Shown: piece by piece, positions 33,034-44,773 of the stretch
Numbering within the stretch: position 1 is the stretch's first letter
Layout: each line of letters begins with the position of its first letter
From: Toxonevra muliebris
Taxonomy: Eukaryota > Arthropoda > Insecta > Diptera > Pallopteridae
Direction of reading: 5' to 3'
Assembly: GCA_963691655.1 (NCBI GenBank)
Contig: OY829329.1
Span: forward strand, 60,463,408-60,527,407
Length of the DNA stretch: 64,000 nucleotides
Position numbers and translations under genes: made by a program
The notes under the pieces: model-generated
The model's input: the letters and a program-made list of their open reading frames with translations, nothing else
The model's database searches: none
Told to the model about the DNA's origin: nothing

Positions 33034-35036
33034 AAAAAATTAAAAAATAATGAACAAAAATGAATATAACATAACATTATAATTACAAAACATAAAAAAA
33101 AAATGTTGTGGGATTTGAACTTTGGCACACACAAGTGCTTGCGTGCTTACTGGCGGTTTAGATAATTAGTCTATGTCGCCATAAATTTTCTAAGGAACTA
33201 TTTCGGAGTTTTGTTTTTCTATGAGATGCAAGTGATCTCATGCTCGTAATCGTGTCCTTCTTTATAACTCCTTTTGGAGGCTAAAACGAGTACTCCATGC
33301 CCTAGGACATGCAATGTTAAAAAGGAGTACAGAATGCAAGAGCTCTGGAGCAAGAGGAAGTAATCGATTGCTCGCTTTGGAGAGCTCAATGATTACTCCT
33401 ACGATCATCCAAAGTTCAACTGGGCATGTAAGTGTTTGTATGTATAAATGTATGTGGGCAATATAAAATGAATTGACACGCAAATATTGCTGTCCCCTAT
33501 AAACCATCAGACGTAACTACTACCGACGCCAGTGCTGCTGCTGGTGGTGCTGCTTATGATAGTGGAATCGAATTCATCGAAGCAATAACGTGTCCATGCA
33601 CACACACACACACAAGCCTCATCGTCTCATCTCGATAGCCGTTTGTCGTTCAACAAGCCTCTATCTTCATGGTTGCGTATGTTGACAACATCGTTATCTC
33701 GCTGCACGGCACGCACTTTCCCCAATAATAAACTTTCGTGTGCAATTTGCCGTGCTGCAGCTGCTACAGTCATCCAATTCAGAATTGCATGCAAAAAAAA
33801 AAAAAGAAAGAAATTTTCTTCTGCCCCGCACTTTTTCTGTTTTGTTTCTTGTTCTTTTTATTTTGTATTTAACTTGTTTCATATAGCAGTACGCGCATCA
33901 GAAGCAGCAACAGCAGAAACACTTTCATATCTCATAGATTGCAAATGCCAATGGCAACTGCTGTTGCTGTTGTGTAGTCTGCATTGTTATTGATATGTTG
34001 TTGTTGTTTCTACTATTGGCATGTTGCAATTTGAGAATAGGTATGTATATTGATGATATTTAAGAAAGTATTGGTTTTTTCAGTGTTTTTCCAAACTTTA
34101 ATTGCAACATCGCATGAAAAAAAAAATCCAGTGCAAAAAAAAATAAAAAAACAAAAAAAAAAAAAAAAAAGAAAACACAAATTCATTCACTACTACTGCA
34201 CCTTGGTAACATGTTTTTAATTTCACTTAATTGGCATCAAGTTTGAATGCATCAAATTGGCATACAGTTGCCGAGTATACACGCCAATCACAATTCCTTT
34301 GTTGCTTGCTCGTTGCAGAGAATGCAAATTGGATTGGCCAACAGAAATATTTTGTTTATTTAATTGAGTTTAGTATTGAATCATTTTTTCCATTTTACCA
34401 AACTATATTTTGTTCTGAAATATATCTAACAAATGAGTATTTATTAGCAGTAGTAGCTTATTGTGATTGGCATGATCGATTTCATTGGGAAACACTAATT
34501 AAGATGAATATTTTATTTTTTATAAATCTCTAGTCTATGCTGAAAATATTTCGTTCAATTTAATGCAATGCATTTTTTTGATAAAATATCTAAAAATTAC
34601 TCAATAACTACTAATTACTGATAAGAATTACTGCTAACTCATTGTTATATATACTTTTGATAAGCTGGCTTTCCCAATGACTAATTTTCATAATAAAACC
34701 ATTAAATTCATAGAAATTGCGTGTATAAAATTTTATGCCATTTCGTCGCCTGAGTATTGATTTGGCGTATAGGCATAAGAATACTTCATACGCCAAATCA
34801 ATTCTCAGGTGACGATTTGTATCCGAAATACAAATATGTAGAGAGAGAAAACGAGTTATTGCTAATGAGGGCAAAAAATTTATATGTAAGTATTTGTAAA
34901 TGCCCAATGTTTCCATTTTGATTTTTTTTTTTTAAATGCTGGAAAGCGCAGGGAGAAGGTAGGGAGGTTTTATTCGGGAGTAAAAGTTAATGGATGAGCT
35001 GAGTTAGTATTGCCGTATGTATATGCCAGCGATCCC
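33034..35036. other. AT-rich spacer with a strong hairpin
   Basis: Contains an internal (CA)n near 33600-33613, A-runs near 34120-34170 and the hairpin listed at 34744-34814. No gene recognised. Confidence 0.5.
34744..34814. repeat. Hairpin with 27-nt arms and 17-nt loop
   Basis: Left arm 34744-34770 and right arm 34788-34814 are complementary apart from two mismatches, sharing ATTGATTTGGCGTAT and its complement. The 71-nt size suits a microRNA-precursor-like fold or a tiny foldback element. Nothing in the sequence shows transcription. Confidence 0.8.
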
Positions 35037-35046
35037 ACACGTTTAG

Positions 35047-36244
35047 GTGTATAGGTTAGGTTGTTGGGGCTGTTCATAAAAGAGCACACTGAGACCTATT
35101 GGTCCATCTACGTGCGTGGCTGCCAATGAGGCAGTGCCCGGTGAGAATATAAACTACCCTACTTATGTAGACATGGTCCAGATTAATAAGCGCTTTAGTG
35201 CGACTATGGTTAGGCATCGACCAAAACTGTCTGGTAATAGCGCAAGTTGGTTCCTTTCTCCACCTGCTCTTCGCGATGTAGGAGTAATGATCTTTTATTA
35301 GAAGTTTACACGTGACAAATGGTATACCTGCATTACCAGTGATAAGTGAATTGCTGAGTGTCGTACCAAGTCGGGCGAGGTCATCAGCCTTACAGTTACG
35401 CTCAATGTCGCTATGCCCAGGCAACCATATAAGGTGCAGGTTGTATGCCATGGCTGTCTCATTAAGAGACGATCTGCATTGTAGGGCAACTTTAGAGTTA
35501 CTAGTTGGACATTGGAGGGATTTTATTGCCTCCTGACCATCAGTGAAAATGCAGATATCCCTACAAGGTATCGCATTACAGTTTATCAGATTTGCGGCTT
35601 CAGTAATCGCAAGCAGCTCTGCCTGAAAAACGCTGCAATGAGCAGGAAAACGAAAGTGCGTCGAAATGTTCAGACGCTCAGAGTGAACTCCACCCCCAAC
35701 CCTACCATCCACCCATCAGTATAAAGGTCGATGATATCAGGGCGTATCACATTACTCGCACTCCACTCTTGGCGAGATGGAATATATTTGCTGAAGCTGT
35801 TACCAACGGACAGCGGGGAGAGGGTGAGATCGACAGAGACTGAAAGAAATTTAGTTTCACTAAGTATCTTACCATGTTCATAATTGAGGTGAGGGACCAC
35901 CTACGAATCGCATTCAGTCTCACTGCCGATATTGACGTTGAGGTCTTTCCGACAAGATCTATTAGAAGAAGATCTAAGATTGTGTACAGCGCCTTAGAGG
36001 GTGTCGTTTTCAGTGCTCCTGTAATTAACATTGAAGCTACTCGCTGTACTTTATCTAATTCTTTGTGATGGAGTCATCTACATTCTGCATTTCTGCAGGT
36101 ATTCTGCCGTCAGGTCCATGGGACTTGAAAGGTTTGAAAGTGTGTATTGCCCATCGTATCCTATCTAAGGAAATTATATCGGGTGGCACACGTTTAGAGC
36201 TGGTGTTCCCAGCAGAAGTTGGATTTACTATCGTTCTACAGCAT
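35047..36244 (-). mobile_element. 5'-truncated, internally deleted RNase H-type LINE
   Basis: A minus-strand non-LTR fragment flanked by the 10-bp direct repeat ACACGTTTAG (35037-35046 and 36245-36254). Its 3' end reads CAACAACCTAACCTA, related to the tails of the LINE at 33 kb and the SINE at 44.7 kb. The central reverse transcriptase is missing: the N-terminal RT segment joins directly to the thumb region near 36060. Confidence 0.88.
35074..36240 (-). pseudogene. LINE reverse transcriptase/RNase H, broken
   Basis: From the 5' side: an RT N-terminal segment (about 36060-36240, with AIHTFKPFKSHGPDGRIPAEMQ like the usual SPGPDGI box); then, after the deletion, the ITGALKTTPSKALYTILDLLPID-like thumb region (36031-35900); then a frame change near 35890 into the segment ending DLYTDG; then a second frame change near 35715 into the rest of RNase H (35712-35074), with E32, D58 and D110 of that frame and the GHSDI motif, followed by the C-terminal HARRW segment. 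At least three disruptions, so non-functional. Confidence 0.88.
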
Positions 36245-36254
36245 ACACGTTTAG

Positions 36255-36501
36255 ATGTATTTAAAAACAATATTTATGTGGGGGTGTGTATTAAAACAAG
36301 AAAGAGAAAGAAATAGGGCACACAATAAAATTCAGTATTTTCGTTGTCTAAATAAAAAACACCACGATTGTATTGCAAACAATAGCTTAATAACAAAGTC
36401 GAACGAATATTGATATAGAGAAGGTCAAAACACCACTGAGCAAATGAGTAATAAAATGAGGCTGTTCTTCCTACTCGCTCAACTTTATTATACAACAAAT
36501 T
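36255..36501. other. Short AT-rich spacer
   Basis: No feature recognised between the LINE and the hAT-like element. Confidence 0.5.
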
Positions 36502-37271
36502 GCATTTACCAGCGATGCCAACTTGCGGGGAATTTTACTTGGTGTGGGGAATCGGGGAATGAGCTTGTTTTTGCGGGGAATTTGAAGTCGTTCAGCTTTT
36601 AGTAATTAAAGTCTGTAAAATATTTTTTGTCAAATTTAATGTAATGCAAAACATTTAACTTATGAAATACTTCATATTTTGGGTCTTAAAATCTTCATCT
36701 TTTCTTAAGCAGGCCCTGCAATTTATTGTTTTGGAGAAATCAATTTTTAAAAAAGTGTGCTATTTCAAAGTATTATATTTCGAAAGTATTTTGTAAAAAT
36801 TTCAGAAAACGCAGAGTCAGGCCAAAACCGTAGCGCGGCTTTTCGACTTCCCTTTCGGCCGTTCAGAAAGGCTTAACTATGCCTTCGTCCAGCACCTCCT
36901 GATTAACTCTTAATCATTGCTGACTAATCTGTAAACTTACAAATTACGGTCAGCCATCATAAAGAAGATGAATTATATTTTATATGTTAAGAACCGATAG
37001 TCAAAACTTTGAACCCGTTTTTCTGCCATTTTTTATTTGAATCAAAAGAAATCCCATGTCTTCTCTTTTGAAAATTTTGATGTCCTAAAGTGGGCTGAAG
37101 CTTGTGTTAAGAATTCCGGAGTCAGTCCTATAAAAATTAGTTTTTGTAAAATGTTTATATGGAAAGTGCGTTTGAAATTATACCAGTGCGGGGAATTTGA
37201 TCGAAAATCGGGGAATTTCTAGAGGGTTAACGGGGAGAGAGAAAAAATGAGTTGGCATCCCTGGCACTTAC
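36502..37271. mobile_element. hAT-like non-autonomous element with CAGSGATGCCAACT ends
   Basis: The element is 36510-37263 (754 bp). The left end reads CAGCGATGCCAACT and the complement of the right end CAGGGATGCCAACT (13 of 14 match). The flanking 8-bp sequences GCATTTAC and GCACTTAC differ at one place, fitting an aged hAT target duplication. Subterminal GCGGGGAATTT and ATCGGGGAATTT words recur near both ends. No transposase is seen. Confidence 0.85.
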
Positions 37272-38756
37272 TCTCTCACATTTGCTCTTTACTTCTCTCT
37301 CTACTCGTCCAGCCAGTTGGAATATGAAATGTTCTCTCTCTTCAAGAAATATTAGAGCTAATATGATCGCTACTCTTGAAACGTCAATCCCCCTTCTAAA
37401 TACGGCCTTGGTACGCACACAATTATTACTTTTTACATTTACTTTCTTAGTAGTTCTAGTAGCTTGTAGGACATAACTAATTTTTTTGCAATTTTAATAA
37501 ATTTGCATGACGTATGAGTTTCTAAAATATGCGTACAACAAACAACGACGAAAACGATGACGCTAACGTTAAGTGTGTTTGACGATGGATGTGAAGACGC
37601 TTTTCATTGACATATTAACATATACATATATATGTATTTATATATTTATATACATAAATAATTATAGCATAAATTGAGATTTAATTACAGCACTTTGCAG
37701 CAATTACAACAACAGTAATATTAAAATTTTGGAAACGCACACTTGTAACAGTAGAGCAAATGTTTAACTACCACAATATTTCAACACTTGTCAAAGTCGT
37801 TGAAAGTAGAAATAAATTGCAATTAATGATAAATAATACAAGTGCATGTTTAACTAGTGTGAGAAGTGCGAGCTATGTTAAATAGCAGAAGTTAGGCAAG
37901 TAGTAGTAGTAGAAGTAATAGTAATGTTTAAGGAACCCCGTTAAATGAGCAGCTATATACATACATATTAAATTTACTCACATATTCGTATGTATGTCTG
38001 AATATAGTGTGAACATTATTAATTACGTTAAAATTTGATGTGTGCCCTCATACTCATCTGTAAGAGTAAGATTCTTACACTTGTACTCATGAGTAAATAA
38101 ATGAGCAACTAACTACTACCGTTACCTGCTGCTTAAACGATGTACCGTTTTCACATGTTTACAAGAAGTAAATATCAAATATTGACTACAAGTACATAAA
38201 ATATCAAGTGGTGTAAAGAAAATATTCCAAAATTTTTGAAGAAGTGTATCTAAAATGACATTGAATATAAAATTTTATACAAAATCAGCAAGTTTAATTA
38301 GCATAATTATTAGATGTGACGATAAGTTGTGTTTAAATTGAAATCGAAAAGGAGGTGCCGGTTTATGAGTGTGTGTATTTGTTAGTAAATTTTATATATT
38401 CATGCAAAATCTTTCTATATCTAAATCGCTAGAAGTGTATATAATCGGCAAATCTTAACACTTACAAGTTTATGTGTGCACAAAATACATAGTCTCAAAA
38501 CTAAACTAACTATAAAGGATAATCTTACTCGGCATTTGTGTTGCTGTGGCGCTTGTTGACTTTTGTGGTATGTATGTAGATATGTATGTAAATATTTAAT
38601 GACTGTTAATTACGCGGCAATACTTAATGAGTATAAAATGTGTATATGAAGTATATGAGCATACACTATGTATTTAGCGCAAAGTTCCTTTAATTAATGT
38701 TTAAATACGGTAATACATATATATTATGTTCAAGTCTAATCTTAGCGCCATTTTAT
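37272..38756. other. AT-rich spacer
   Basis: Has TAT-rich and GTA/TAG-rich short tracts (near 37621-37660 and 37900-37922). No gene recognised. Confidence 0.55.
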
Positions 38757-39597
38757 GCAAGTACCAAGGCCGTATTTAGGGGGAGGTTTTGGGGGTTCTG
38801 AACCCGGAATCCTCCCCCCCCCCCTCCCCGAAATGAGGAAAATTTCTTCTATTTTTTGATATTAATTGCCAGTGGATGAATTTATAAAAAGTCAAATATA
38901 AAAAAATAAGCTTGAAATCTTAGTTACACTATGCTACCAGATCCGATTTGTTTTCTTTGGCATGAGGTTTGACTTTGGATACAAAAAGAGAAGGAGATGC
39001 TGAGCAATTCTGCATTTATAGTTTTTCTAGGTCAGTAACTGTTTTTGATTTACAGTTTCGGGTTTAGGGCTCATTTGGAAGGGCATGATTCAGCTTATAA
39101 TTTCTGGATTTCGAAGTTTGTAGCACGCCAGTGTTCAACTCTCCAATTTTTAAAATTGCCCAAAAATTCTATTTTAGGGTTTTAAATCCCATTCTCAAAC
39201 GTGGTGTGATGGGAAATTTTTTACCTCAGATTCGTGTTCAGCATAAAAAATTCATTCACAAACACTAGCAAAACCCATGTAGGGCAATAGTAGTGGATCA
39301 GCTCCAAAGTTTTAGGAAACAATCTTAAAATGTGCCATTATTGCTCAGAGCACTCCGACTCGGAAGATCTCTTTCAATGCAGTAACTGCACGAATTTTGG
39401 TAATATAAGCCAACCTCATCCGTATTCCTTATCATGGCCCGAATTCCCACTGATAATAAATGAGCCTCTGACTATTTTTAGTATTTTTGTTAATTTTTTT
39501 GAGGTGGAGCTCATCATCAGTAATGGCAAGTCAATGTCAATTTTCTTCGAATGAAGCCCCCCCGAAAAAAAATCCTGGCTACGGCCCTGGCAAGTAC
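38757..39597. mobile_element. hAT-like non-autonomous element copy 1 (CARGGCCGTA ends)
   Basis: The element is 38765-39589 (825 bp), flanked by a perfect 8-bp duplication GCAAGTAC (38757-38764 and 39590-39597). The left end is CAAGGCCGTATTTAGG and the complement of the right end CAGGGCCGTAGCCAGG. C/G homopolymer runs lie just inside the left end, near 38808-38828. A sister copy begins at 63002. The 74-codon frame at 39330, starting MCHYCSEHSDSEDLFQC, is partly shared with the sister copy but broken there, so I do not call it a gene. Confidence 0.9.
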
Positions 39598-40260
39598 ATT
39601 TAGGTAGAGAGTGAGCATAAAAGAGCCATAGTCACACAATGAAAGAGAGTGTGAGAGAGTATAAGTACAGTCTTTTCAAAAAGAGCCTGTACGGCCTAAG
39701 TCCTTCAAAAAATTCCCCAATCAAAAAAAGTATCCCTCATTATTTTTAAACATTTTTTTTGCCCACTGCGCTGACATATTAATATAGTGTCCAGTTATCA
39801 TAGTTTTGAGTAGTTTCGTGGTAACGTAAGGTCATACGGTTAACTAGCTTTTCTGCGTATGATTGCGGCAAAAACCGTCATTTTGACTTAAGCTGTTGCT
39901 TCAATTGGGCAATACCTTTAGTATTTTTTCTGATCTGCTCATCTTAAGCTTAATAATTGATTAAAATAATTATGGTTAGCATCTGAAGATTGAGAGGCGC
40001 AGTCCAAATTTCTTATCCACTTTTTTTCTTTTCACTTACTGCACAAGAGACTTTGATGTTTAGGGTCCTGCCCTCTTAAAGCACTAAATTTCGATTTCCT
40101 TTTCTATACTAGTTATTTGCTGAAGATAAGAGTCTATGCTGGTATAAATGGATTATGTGCTAGATATACAAATTTCTCGTAAACATGATTATCCTGGCAA
40201 AACTCTGTTTTAAAAAGCATCTACAAACATGAGCTTTTCCTGGATGCTTAGATAATCTTA
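39598..40260. other. AT-rich spacer
   Basis: No gene or repeat recognised. Confidence 0.5.
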
Positions 40261-41190
40261 GCTAATCTCAGAACCATGGTGATGGGCGCTGGAATGTAAG
40301 TAATGCGTTGTTCACGGGTAATTTTGTCGCTGCATTAAGGGAATTTGCGAATGAGGTTTTTAAACGGCGTAGGCGCTCGGGGGGTTCAGTTGAATAGGTC
40401 CAGGTGTGAATCTTTGCTTAAGGGGAATGAGTGAGTGTGTGATGGACGTATGGGGGTGGGCCTTGAGTTCCCTGTTCGACGTTGTTCGGTTGTTGTCTCT
40501 GTGGTAGGTGGGGTCCGAATCGCAGTATTATGGTGGCTCGTGGCTTTTTACTTGTTTGTTGTTGTTGGGGTGTCTGTGCACTGGGGAGTTGGTGTCAGCA
40601 ATGGCGCTTCTGCTGTGAGCCGAGGCACAGCCTTTCTGACGATAAACCAATAACCTCCGACGGCCTTGCTGATACCTGTGTGTTTTGTGTGTGCGCATAG
40701 TGTTGTTGCTTTTTGTTGTTGTCGGCCACCAGTCCGGAGCTGAATAGAGCTCAACTGGTAGTAGCTTCGGCTACGAGGCCTGACCAGAGGCCTAATTCTG
40801 GTACCACGGGGATCAGGAGCCCTGGAGTTCACTCCAACCTGATCGATGGGAACGGTGTGGAGTTGCATTTCAACCGAGTGCTAGGACCCATAGACTAGCA
40901 GAGGCTTAGATATGCCTCGATCCTCACCAAAGAGGGTAGCACGACCATTTTCGTGCCCCATTGGTACCGCACGGCTGGAATTTTCCTGTCTTGCGGGGCG
41001 TTGGTCAGCGCTTGTTCTGACACGTTGTGCTTTGAGCACCGTGGGGTTAAGCCAATCTGGCAGGCACTCACGTAAAGCCCGACAATCATCGTTGTCCTTA
41101 ATGAATAAGGCACGCTTTATGGTACCTGCCGTCCATAAAAAAGATTCGTCTGTTAAAGACACATCGCTCCAATTATTATCCATATGTTCG
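40261..41190. other. G+C-rich island, probably mobile-element remnants
   Basis: This segment is visibly richer in G and C than its surroundings and has several overlapping open frames. On the minus strand the frame ending at 40881 starts MDNNWSDVSLTDESFLW (41183), resembling the W-x-V-x-F-x-DES segment around the first catalytic Asp of Tc1-type transposases. The rest of that frame is unlike a transposase. The plus-strand part at 40720-40900 looks like mobile-element sequence, but I cannot assign it. Confidence 0.35.
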
Positions 41191-43250
41191 ACAGCTTACT
41201 ACTGCCATTTTTTTTTTGCTTGTTTTGTCATTAGTAAAGGTTTGGTTATGGTAGCTCAGAATTCAGATTGGAATTCATTTAAACGACTTTGGATTGTATT
41301 AACGGATATAATAGTGACTTTCAGTGCCAGTTTTTGTTGGACAGTTTCAAGCGTAATGGTAGAATTGGCTTCACAAACTCATGCTATCACCGAATCCTCC
41401 TACTTTGGTGTTGCTCTAGAAGCACAATGATTGGGTAAGTCGTAAACATTCTGGTGTCTTAAAAACAGCTGGTTCCATTTCTTTCTAAATGCCTTCAACT
41501 TCTAAAGGTATTTGCAGCATCTCTCTAGGACATTTTGGATTTCTTTGGATGTGAGCAAAGAATGGCAGCTTAAAAACGTTTTACATACACGGAGTACGAT
41601 TTGAAATATTACTTAAACAACGAAATTGAAATTGCGTTTGGTTGAAAGGTTATACAACGCCATTCGCAATGAAATGTTGAAAATAAAGTCCAACTTGATA
41701 CATAAATTTGTTCGTACAATTAAGTCGAACACGCTCTTGTTAAAAATACTGTATGTGCATTGTAAATCTAGGCCTAAGCTGACACTTTAGTTTAAGCTGC
41801 TTGTGTTTTTGTTTGTGTATTTGTATAACTCACAGTCATACTTACTTTCTCATTCTCTTTCAAATTTTGCATGTGTAATAACATAACATTTGTATTCTCA
41901 TATATACAGTTATGGGCAATATATTAGTATACCATATTTGAGTAATGGTAGAAAATATAGAGTGATTTTAATTATTGAAAGACTGAATGAATGATTTTAA
42001 CGATAGAGCGATTTATTCAATCGAATTCATTTATTCGCTTATTTCACTTACAGAAAAAAAATCGTTGGCATTTTTTGTTAATAACAAAAAATCGTTTTCT
42101 CATTTGAAAAAATCATCCATGTGTGATTTTTTCACAACTATTTAATAAAGGGAAACTATCAAATAATTCGATAATCCGAGTTTCCATCACTATATTTGAC
42201 ATTTTTTGGTTTGCGTCCTTACAAATTTTTTTTTATTTTAGTCAAAAGTAACAATTAAAATATATTGGATATTTGTCGCTATAGATAGAGGGGCCTATCA
42301 TTAATCCACTCTCCTTCCTTGGATCAGCTAATGGTTGCCGTCATAAATTTTTCAAAATTTTACTCTTTTATTACAAAGTTGTTTAAATAAGAAATAATTA
42401 AGAATGATTGAAACACCCACATATAAATATCATATGTGTGTTATGGAAAATAATTATTTTCATAATAAGAAAATTTTATCTTAGGTCAAATACTATTATT
42501 ATGTCCATATCTTTAAATATAAGTTCGTATATATGAAAGTTTGAAGTTGACATAAGCCTCTGTTTTCTCTTACATTACGATTTCCTTATTTCAATTTTTC
42601 TGCAGACTCATTCATCTGCGCGTACACTCTGTTTCTTTTTGTTGTATTTTTTGCCACTTATGCATTCTAACTAATCTAACTGCTCTGCATAAATACATAT
42701 ATAAATTTCTATACACACATATTCATATACATATACACACTATGTGAAAGTTTTATTGTTTAGTCTGTTAAGCAGTTAGAAAAATTTTGTTTTTGTTGCT
42801 GTAGTACCTACTACGTAGATATGTAAGTATATATATGAGTATGCCTCTCTACTGAATTGCTCTGTCTCTCTCTCTCTCTCTCTGCCCTTGCTGCTGTGTT
42901 GAAGAGTATTTTTGTTGTTATTGTATTGCTAAAGTCCATTTGATTGATTGTTCTTTTTACTTTATTTAATGAATTATTTGAGTTAAATCTTAAGTATAAT
43001 TTTTTGTTGTTATAGTTTTTTGTTTATTATGTAATTTTATATTTGCGTGAAAATAACATTAATAAAACGTTTTATTTCAGTTTTGTTTAATTTTATTATT
43101 TTTTTTGCTTTTTCCTATTTTTCTCTTATCATAAATTTGATTGTTTTGTGTGTGTATGCATTCATTCGAAACTAACAGCGTAGCAACATACGTTTGTCTT
43201 CAATGTTTAAGTGAAATTAAATTTGATAATTATTCAGATAAAAAATATAT
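41191..43250. other. AT-rich spacer
   Basis: Contains a near-perfect palindrome near 42074-42096 (ATTTTTTGTTAATAACAAAA), a CT microsatellite near 42866-42883, and otherwise ordinary AT-rich sequence. No gene recognised. Confidence 0.5.
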
Positions 43251-43542
43251 AGCTTAGAAAGCCGATGGTTATACGTTGACCCCTCGTATGTATTTTTTCA
43301 CCACTCCTGGAAGAGACGACAAAAAAGCAATAAATGTACATAATGAATATGTAAAATTGAGTTTTAACTCATTTTAAATAAGAAAAAAATATTTTTGTAG
43401 TTATTTTTTTTTTTTTTTTTTTTAATTTAAACTTATTTTTATATGTTGTTCATAGAAATTTATTGCGTTATTGTTTTGTCTTCCAAAAGTGGTGAAAAAG
43501 TACTTACGAGGGGTCAACGTATGACCATCGAAGTGTCTTAGG
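43251..43542. mobile_element. Foldback MITE with long inverted repeats
   Basis: The two halves are complementary over about 100 bp each. The left reads CGATGGTTATACGTTGACC from 43263; the right ends with its near complement at 43530, and similarity goes on through TTTTTCACCACT and GCAATAAAT towards the centre. Weaker pairing extends outward to about 43251 and 43542, so the exact ends and target duplication are uncertain. No coding capacity. Confidence 0.85.
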
Positions 43543-43905
43543 TATATGAGAATACAATAGTTTGTTTCAAAATATAGTAAAATAAACAACTAGGCTAAAT
43601 AGGTAGAGTAGTATTAAAGTACTCCAGATTGTCAAAAAATATGTCAAAAAAAGTCATCGAAAAAGTTGGAGAAAAATATATTCCATATCCAAAGTGCTAT
43701 AAATTTTCCGATAATTAATTTTTTGAGAACCTTTTGATATTAAATTCAAGTGAATCTCAGAAATTTCATTCATTTAAAGAGGGGAGAGTTCAGCTTAGCA
43801 TACTTCTTTATTTTACTATGGTTTCAAAAGTACTCTTATGCAAAGAGCAACTTTGAAATGAGAATACTCCCAATTGGCGCTCTTGGACTTAGGCAGAAAC
43901 AGAGG
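43543..43905. other. AT-rich spacer before the GA array
   Basis: No feature recognised. Confidence 0.5.
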
Positions 43906-43906
43906 G

Positions 43907-44128
<222 letters not shown>

Positions 44129-44432
44129 GAGAACACATGTATCTCAATGAATGTCAAGGAAACATCAGTTCTTTTAAAACACTGAAATAAAGATCATCTT
44201 ATGATTTAGAGTAATTTTGAGTCAATCCGTACTACCAGTCGAATGAGTAATATTTAATCAAAGCATCTCTCAAAATTTTTCCAAAATATGTTTCTTTCGT
44301 TTCGGGTGCGGGCGGTCGCAGTTAAGAGGAAGAGCAAAACCACTCATTTATTTTGCTTTTACTCGCTCCCATGCACTCTCTTGGTGTTTTTTTTATTTGG
44401 CTCTCGCATATCGTTACAGAGTACTGCCAAGT
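44129..44432. other. AT-rich spacer
   Basis: No feature recognised. Confidence 0.5.
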
Positions 44433-44773
44433 AAGACTGCTTATATAGTCGACCTCGATAGCCTAGTGGATAGTGCACTAGACTTTCATCTGGGAGGTTC
44501 GGGTTCGATTCCCGTCTTCGTCTGGTGGTTAATGTTCATAACTTTCTTATATTCACTATCAATATGAAGTGTATGAGAAATATAAAATAGTGTAAAAGTA
44601 CACACCTTGGTTGGTAATGGCAAAACCACCAAGCCGATAAAAAATTGCCACACCGCCGTTCGGAATCGGCGTTAAACTGTAGGTCCAACTATGTGGTATC
44701 ACAATGGGCCGTTCAAGCCTAAGTGTGTCTCTCGACAGCCACTCCAACCTAACCTAACCTAAGACTGCTTATA
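44433..44773 (+). mobile_element. tRNA-derived SINE with LINE-like CCTAA tail
   Basis: The element is 44446-44760 (315 bp), between perfect 13-bp direct repeats AAGACTGCTTATA (44433-44445 and 44761-44773). Its head is tRNA-like: A box TAGCCTAGTGG at 44459-44469, an anticodon-type stem around the loop CTTTCAT (anticodon TTC, Glu), and B box GGTTCGATTCC at 44502-44512. It is a poor tRNA gene because the acceptor stem does not pair. The tail from about 44690, with TGTGGTATCACAATGGGCC, AAGTGTG and GCCACTCCAACCTAACC, resembles the LINE 3' end at 32942-33022. Pol III transcription and reverse transcription by the LINE are inferred. Confidence 0.9.

Noticed and set aside
33108..33185. tRNA-like B box on the minus strand (GTTCAAATCCC) followed by a T run
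   Set aside because: The A box and cloverleaf stems are not convincing and no target duplication was found; possibly a SINE scrap.
44450..44525. Functional tRNA-Glu gene
   Set aside because: A and B boxes and a Glu-type loop are present, but the acceptor stem does not pair, and the segment is the head of an element with 13-bp duplications and a LINE-like tail.
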